From Sipunculus nudus (Eukaryota > Annelida > Sipuncula > Golfingiida > Sipunculidae): a stretch of DNA of 64,000 nucleotides. The DNA lies in NCBI GenBank assembly GCA_026874595.1, contig CM049314.1, positions 33,614,229 to 33,678,228 of the forward strand. Reading direction: 5' to 3'. Of this stretch, positions 59,786 through 64,000 are shown one piece after another. The notes beneath the pieces were generated by a model. It saw only the letters and a program-made list of their open reading frames with translations. It searched no databases and was not told the origin of the DNA. The position numbers and the translations under genes were made by a program. How positions within the stretch are numbered: the first letter of the stretch is position 1; each line of letters opens with the position of its first letter.

Positions 59786-62700
59786 AAAAATACAGGTGGC
59801 TCCACCAGTTTGCAGAAACTAATAAAAACACTTAATGGTCAATATCCATGCAAAAAATCATGGTGATCTCTGCATTAGTTGTTCAGATACTTCAGTTTTT
59901 GTATCAAATTGTCCATTATTCTGAGGGATACTTCGGAGTCCTATAGCTTGAAGGATATGGGTAACAGAGACCTAATTTCAAGTTTCCACAGGCACCTTTC
60001 ATGGGCCTCCTTGCATGACAAGAATGAAGATTCTAGGTCCAGTTGTTGCGATTTGTATCCTGTTGACAGATAACCACATCTTTAAAGGTCTCAAAAAAAA
60101 GAAAAAAATTCGTAAAAATTTGAAAAAAAAATAGAGGTGGCACACCCGGTCTGCAGAAACTGATGGAACAGCCCATGATCAATATGTATGCCGAAAATCA
60201 TGACCATCAGTGTTGTAGTTATTGAAATACTGCAGTTTTTGTATCAAATTTTCCATTATTCATGGGGGGGGGGGGTATTTTGGACCCATACAGCTTAAAG
60301 AATATAGGTAACAGAGACCTAATTTCAAGTTTCCATGGAGACTTTTCATGGGTCTCCCTGTGTGTCAAGAATGAAGATTCTTGGTCCAGTTTTTATGATT
60401 TGTGCCCTGTTAACAGATGTTCATATCTTTTAAGGTCTCAAAAATACAGAAAAATTTCGTAAAAAAAAACGAACAAATACAGGTGGTGCCACCAGTCTGC
60501 AGAAACTTATGAAACACTCCATGATCAATATCCATGCAAACAATTATGGTTATCTCTGCATTAGTTGTTCAGATACTTTAGCTTTTGTATCAAATTTTCC
60601 ATTATTCTGAGCTGTACTTTGGAGTGCCATAGCTCAAAGGATATGGGTAACAGAGACCAAATTTCAGGTTTCCATGGAGACTTATCATGGGTCTCCCTGT
60701 GTGTCAAGAACGAAGATTCTAGGTCCAGTCGTTACGATTTGTACCTTGTTGACAGATAACTACATCCTTAAAGGTCTCAAAAATGGAGAAAACAATTCGT
60801 GAACATTGAAAAATACAGGTGGCGCCACCAGTCTGCACAAACTGATGAAACATCTCATGATCAATATGTATGTCGAAAATCATGACCATCAGTGATGCAG
60901 TTAATGAGATATTGAAGTTTTTGTATGAAATTTTTGACTATTCTGGGGGGTAATTTTGGGCCCCATAGCTCGTAGGATATGGGTAACAGAGACCTAATTT
61001 CTGGTTTCCATGGAGACTTTTCATAGGTCTCTCAGTCTGTTGAAAATGAAGATTCTAGGTCCAGTCGTTACGATTTGTGCCACGCTAACAGATGACAGCA
61101 TCCTCAAAGGTCTCAAAAATAGAGGAAAAAATCGTAAAAAATCAAACAGTACAGGTGGCGCCACCAGTCTGCAAGAACTGATCGAACATCTCATGATCAA
61201 TATGTATGCTAAAAATGAAGACAATCAGTGATGTTGTTATTGAGATATTGAAGTTTTTTTATGAAATTTTTTACTATTCTGGGGGGTACTTTGGGGCCCG
61301 ATAGCTCAAAGGATATGAGTAACAGAGACCTAATTTCTGGTTTCCAAGGAGATTTTTCATGGACCTCTCAGTGTGTCAAGAATTAAGATTCTAAGTCCAG
61401 TCTTTATGATTTGTGCCTTGTTAACAGATGTTCACATTTTTAAAGGTCTCAAAAATAGAGAAAAAAATTCGTAAAAAATCGAAAAATACAGTTGGCGCCA
61501 CCAGTCTACAGGAAGTGATGTAACATCTCATGATCAATATGTATGCCAAAAATCATGACCATCAGTCAAGTAGTTAATGAGATATTGAAGTTTTTTGTAT
61601 GAAATTTTTTACTTTTCTGGAGGGTACTTTGGGGCCACATAGCTCGAAGGATATGGGTAACAGAGACCAAATTTCAGGTTTCCATGGAGACTTATCATGG
61701 GTCTCCCTGTGTTTCAAGAACGAATATTCTAGGTCCAGTCGTTACCATTTGTACCCTGTTGACAGATAACTACATCCTTAAAGGTCTCAAAAATGGAGAA
61801 AACAATTCGTGAACATTGAAAAATACAGGTGGCGCCACCAGTCTGCACAAACTGATGAAACATCTCATGATCAATATGTATGTCGAAAATCATGACCATC
61901 AGTGATGTAGTTAATGAGATATTGAAGTTTTTGTATGAAATTTTTGACTATTCTGGGGGGTAATTTTGGGCCCCATAGCTCAAAGGATATGGGTAACAGA
62001 GACCTAATTTCTGGTTTCCATGGAGACTTTTTATAGGTCTCTCAGTGTGTCGAAAATGAAGATTCTAGGTCCAGTCGTTACGATTTGTGCCACGTTAACA
62101 GATGACAGCATCCTCAAAGGTCTCAAAAATAGAGGAAAAAATCGTAAAAAATCAAACAGTATAGGTGGCGCCACCAGTCTGCAGGAACTGATCGAACATC
62201 TCATGATCAATATGTATGCCAAAAATGAAGACCATCAGTGATGTAGTTATTGAGATATTGAAGTTTTTGTATGAAATTTTTTACTATTCTGGGAGGTACT
62301 TTGGGGCCCGATAGCTCAAAGGATATGGGTAACAGAGACCTAATTTCTGGTTTCCAAGGAGATTTTTCATGGACCTCTCAGTGTGTCAAGAATTAAGATT
62401 CTAAGTCCAGTCTTTATGATTTGTGCCTTGTTAACAGATGTTCACATTTTTAAAGGTCTCAAAAATAGAGGAAAAAATTCGTAAAAAATCGAAAAATACA
62501 GGTGGCGCCACCAGTCTGCAGGAAGTGATGTAACATCTCATGATCAATATGTATGCCAAAAATCATGACCATCAGTCAAGTAGTTAATGAGATATTGAAG
62601 TTTTTGTATGAAATTTTTGACTTTTCTGGGGGGTACTTTGGGGCCCCATAGCTCGAAGGATATGGGTAACAGAGACCTTATTTCTGGTTTCCAAGGAGAT

Positions 62701-62850
62701 TTTTTATGGACCTCTCAGAATCCCAAGTTACAAGGTTCTAGGTCCAGCGGTTACGATTTTAGCCTGGTTAACGGACGGACAGACGGACGACGGACAAAGA
62801 GTGATCGCTATAGCTCAGATGACTTTCAGTCAGCTGAGCTAAAAAAGCCA
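59786..62850 (+). repeat. Family-2 core: ~337-bp unit x 9 with three-unit higher order
   Basis: ACAGGTGGCGCCACCAGTCT-like motifs recur near 59793, 60130, 60477, 60816, 61151, 61488, 61827, 62162 and 62499, steps of ~335-347 bp. The segment from ~60811 closely repeats 1011 bp (three units) later. Each unit holds TTACGATTTGTGCC, AAAGGTCTCAAAAATAGAG, CTCATGATCAATATGTATG and GATATGGGTAACAGAGACC. It ends with GGACGGACAGACGGACGACG then AGTGATCGCTATAGCTCAGA and GTCAGCTGAGCTAAAAA. Confidence 0.9.
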
Positions 62851-62929
62851 GTGGCCCATGGGCTCAGCCTTATTCAAGGAATGTTGAACAATGAGCAAAA
62901 TGACTGCCAGAGTGCTAAAAAATCATGAA

Positions 62930-64000
62930 TTTTGTGAAGAGTCCTTAGAAATGTCTGGTTTATAAGAAAACTCTCCAAGAAGGATTGACATGCCAAATTT
63001 CAGACCAATATCTTAGTATACATGGGACCAGCACGCACATGGCCTTGATATTATTATTGCTAAAACCATGCTAAAACCATTGCTATAACCATGAAAGGAT
63101 ACTTATGCTTCCATTTAGATACAGTTGCCCCATAGGTCAACAGACTCAGCCAGGGCTCCGCATTAAGGGTTAACCACTTCCCCAGGGCAAGTAAAAAGTG
63201 AATTTTGTGAAGAGTCCTTAGAAATGTCTGGTTTATAAGAAAACTCTCCAAGAAGGATTGACATGCCAAATTTCCGACCAATATCTTGAACCAACATAAG
63301 ATATGAGCAATTTTCACCTAAAGCACATGTAGGCATGCAGATGGCACCACCAGTCTTGAGTACAAGATTGAGGAGTCCAAGATCTATGGGTATGCACCAA
63401 TTCAGGCCAATACAGCAAATCACTCCTGAGAAAAGGGCATTTATTTATTCTACAAAACCGGGAAAGTATGTGGCGCCACCTGTTTGGTTTATGACATGCC
63501 AAATTTCAGACCAATATCTTGAACCATTCCTGAGATATGAGCAATTTTCACCAAAAGCAAATATATCGATGGACACCACGCAAAGCGACTGCAGACGGCA
63601 CCACCCATCTTGTTTACGAGATGAAGGTGTTGAGGATCTATGAACATGCACAATTTTAACCCAATACATTGAGGAACCACTAAGATGAACAGATGGCAAA
63701 TGCAAAGATGGACACTATGCAAAAAGATTTGTAGGTGGCGCCACCAGTAGCAATTATGAGATAGAGAGATCCAAGATCTATGGACATGCAATCTTTCAGC
63801 ACAATACATTGAGCCACTCCTGAGATATCTGAGATATGGCCTGTTATCTAAAAAACACCCAGATTTGTACTGCACAGAAAGGACTGCTGGTGGGGCCACC
63901 TGTCTTTGTTAGGCACAGCAACATAGGTGTAGGAACAACTATGCTGGGTTTTGGAAAAATTGGTCCAAGGGTCTCAGAGGAGTTCTCTGGAAACTAACGC
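62930..64000 (+). mobile_element. Diverged family-1-like element running off the window
   Basis: Units with ATGCCAAATTTCAGACCAAT and GGTGGCGCCACC end at 64000 with GGAAAAATTGGTCCAAGG and TTCTCTGGAAACTAACGC, which match the tail of the 58612-59785 copy just before its 3' hairpin. A ~78-bp segment (GTGAAGAGTCCTTAGAAATG...) occurs twice, at 62933 and 63197. Confidence 0.6.

Overview
The window looks like non-coding-rich nuclear DNA of an animal. It is AT-rich, has no operon-like ORFs and no ORF above about 137 codons, and carries exons with canonical GT/AG borders, long (TA)n, (CT)n and (AC)n tracts, tRNA-derived SINEs and several families of small non-autonomous transposons. The tandem-cored repeats with terminal hairpins and the SINE types resemble those of marine bivalve molluscs. 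A bivalve is my inference from that resemblance, not something proved by a database match.

Layout. 0-5.3 kb: scattered candidate exons on the minus strand (Cys-rich), a 707-bp TIR element at 776-1482, and a GC-richer promoter-like region at 4.2-4.8 kb with an NRF1-type palindrome just upstream of a plus-strand ATG. 5.3-37 kb: mostly intergenic or intronic DNA holding SINEs, MITEs with target-site duplications (35915-36441 and 26347-26656), GC-rich patches, one tandem-cored hairpin-ended element (23191-24536), a second repeat family (29857-31290) and one weak two-exon plus-strand candidate (13.5 and 16.2 kb). 37-42 kb: no gene found; possibly the downstream side of the main gene.

42.1-56.5 kb (minus strand) holds the only gene I can reconstruct with confidence. 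Its last six exons, plus a seventh probable one, join with compatible intron phases at every junction. They give the C-terminal ~261 residues of a multi-pass membrane protein with five hydrophobic segments and a short last exon that ends just after the last one. Its organisation resembles the insect-chemoreceptor / gustatory-receptor-like (GRL) superfamily, but the identity is tentative. The N-terminal part was not found with confidence and may lie upstream, possibly beyond the window.

56.5-64 kb is almost entirely repeats: a tandem-cored family-1 element (58612-59785) lies inside a family-2 element whose ~337-bp unit is repeated about nine times, partly as a three-unit higher-order repeat. 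A diverged family-1 copy runs off the window end.

The most unusual observations are: (1) an 83-bp, 15-copy, indel-free tandem array built from the 3' splice site and start of one receptor exon; (2) a second, independent array of ~66 bp x 6 built the same way from another exon of the same gene; (3) perfect estrogen-response-element palindromes (AGGTCAnnnTGACCT) carried by family 2; and (4) a GGTGGCGCCACC palindrome shared by two otherwise different repeat families.
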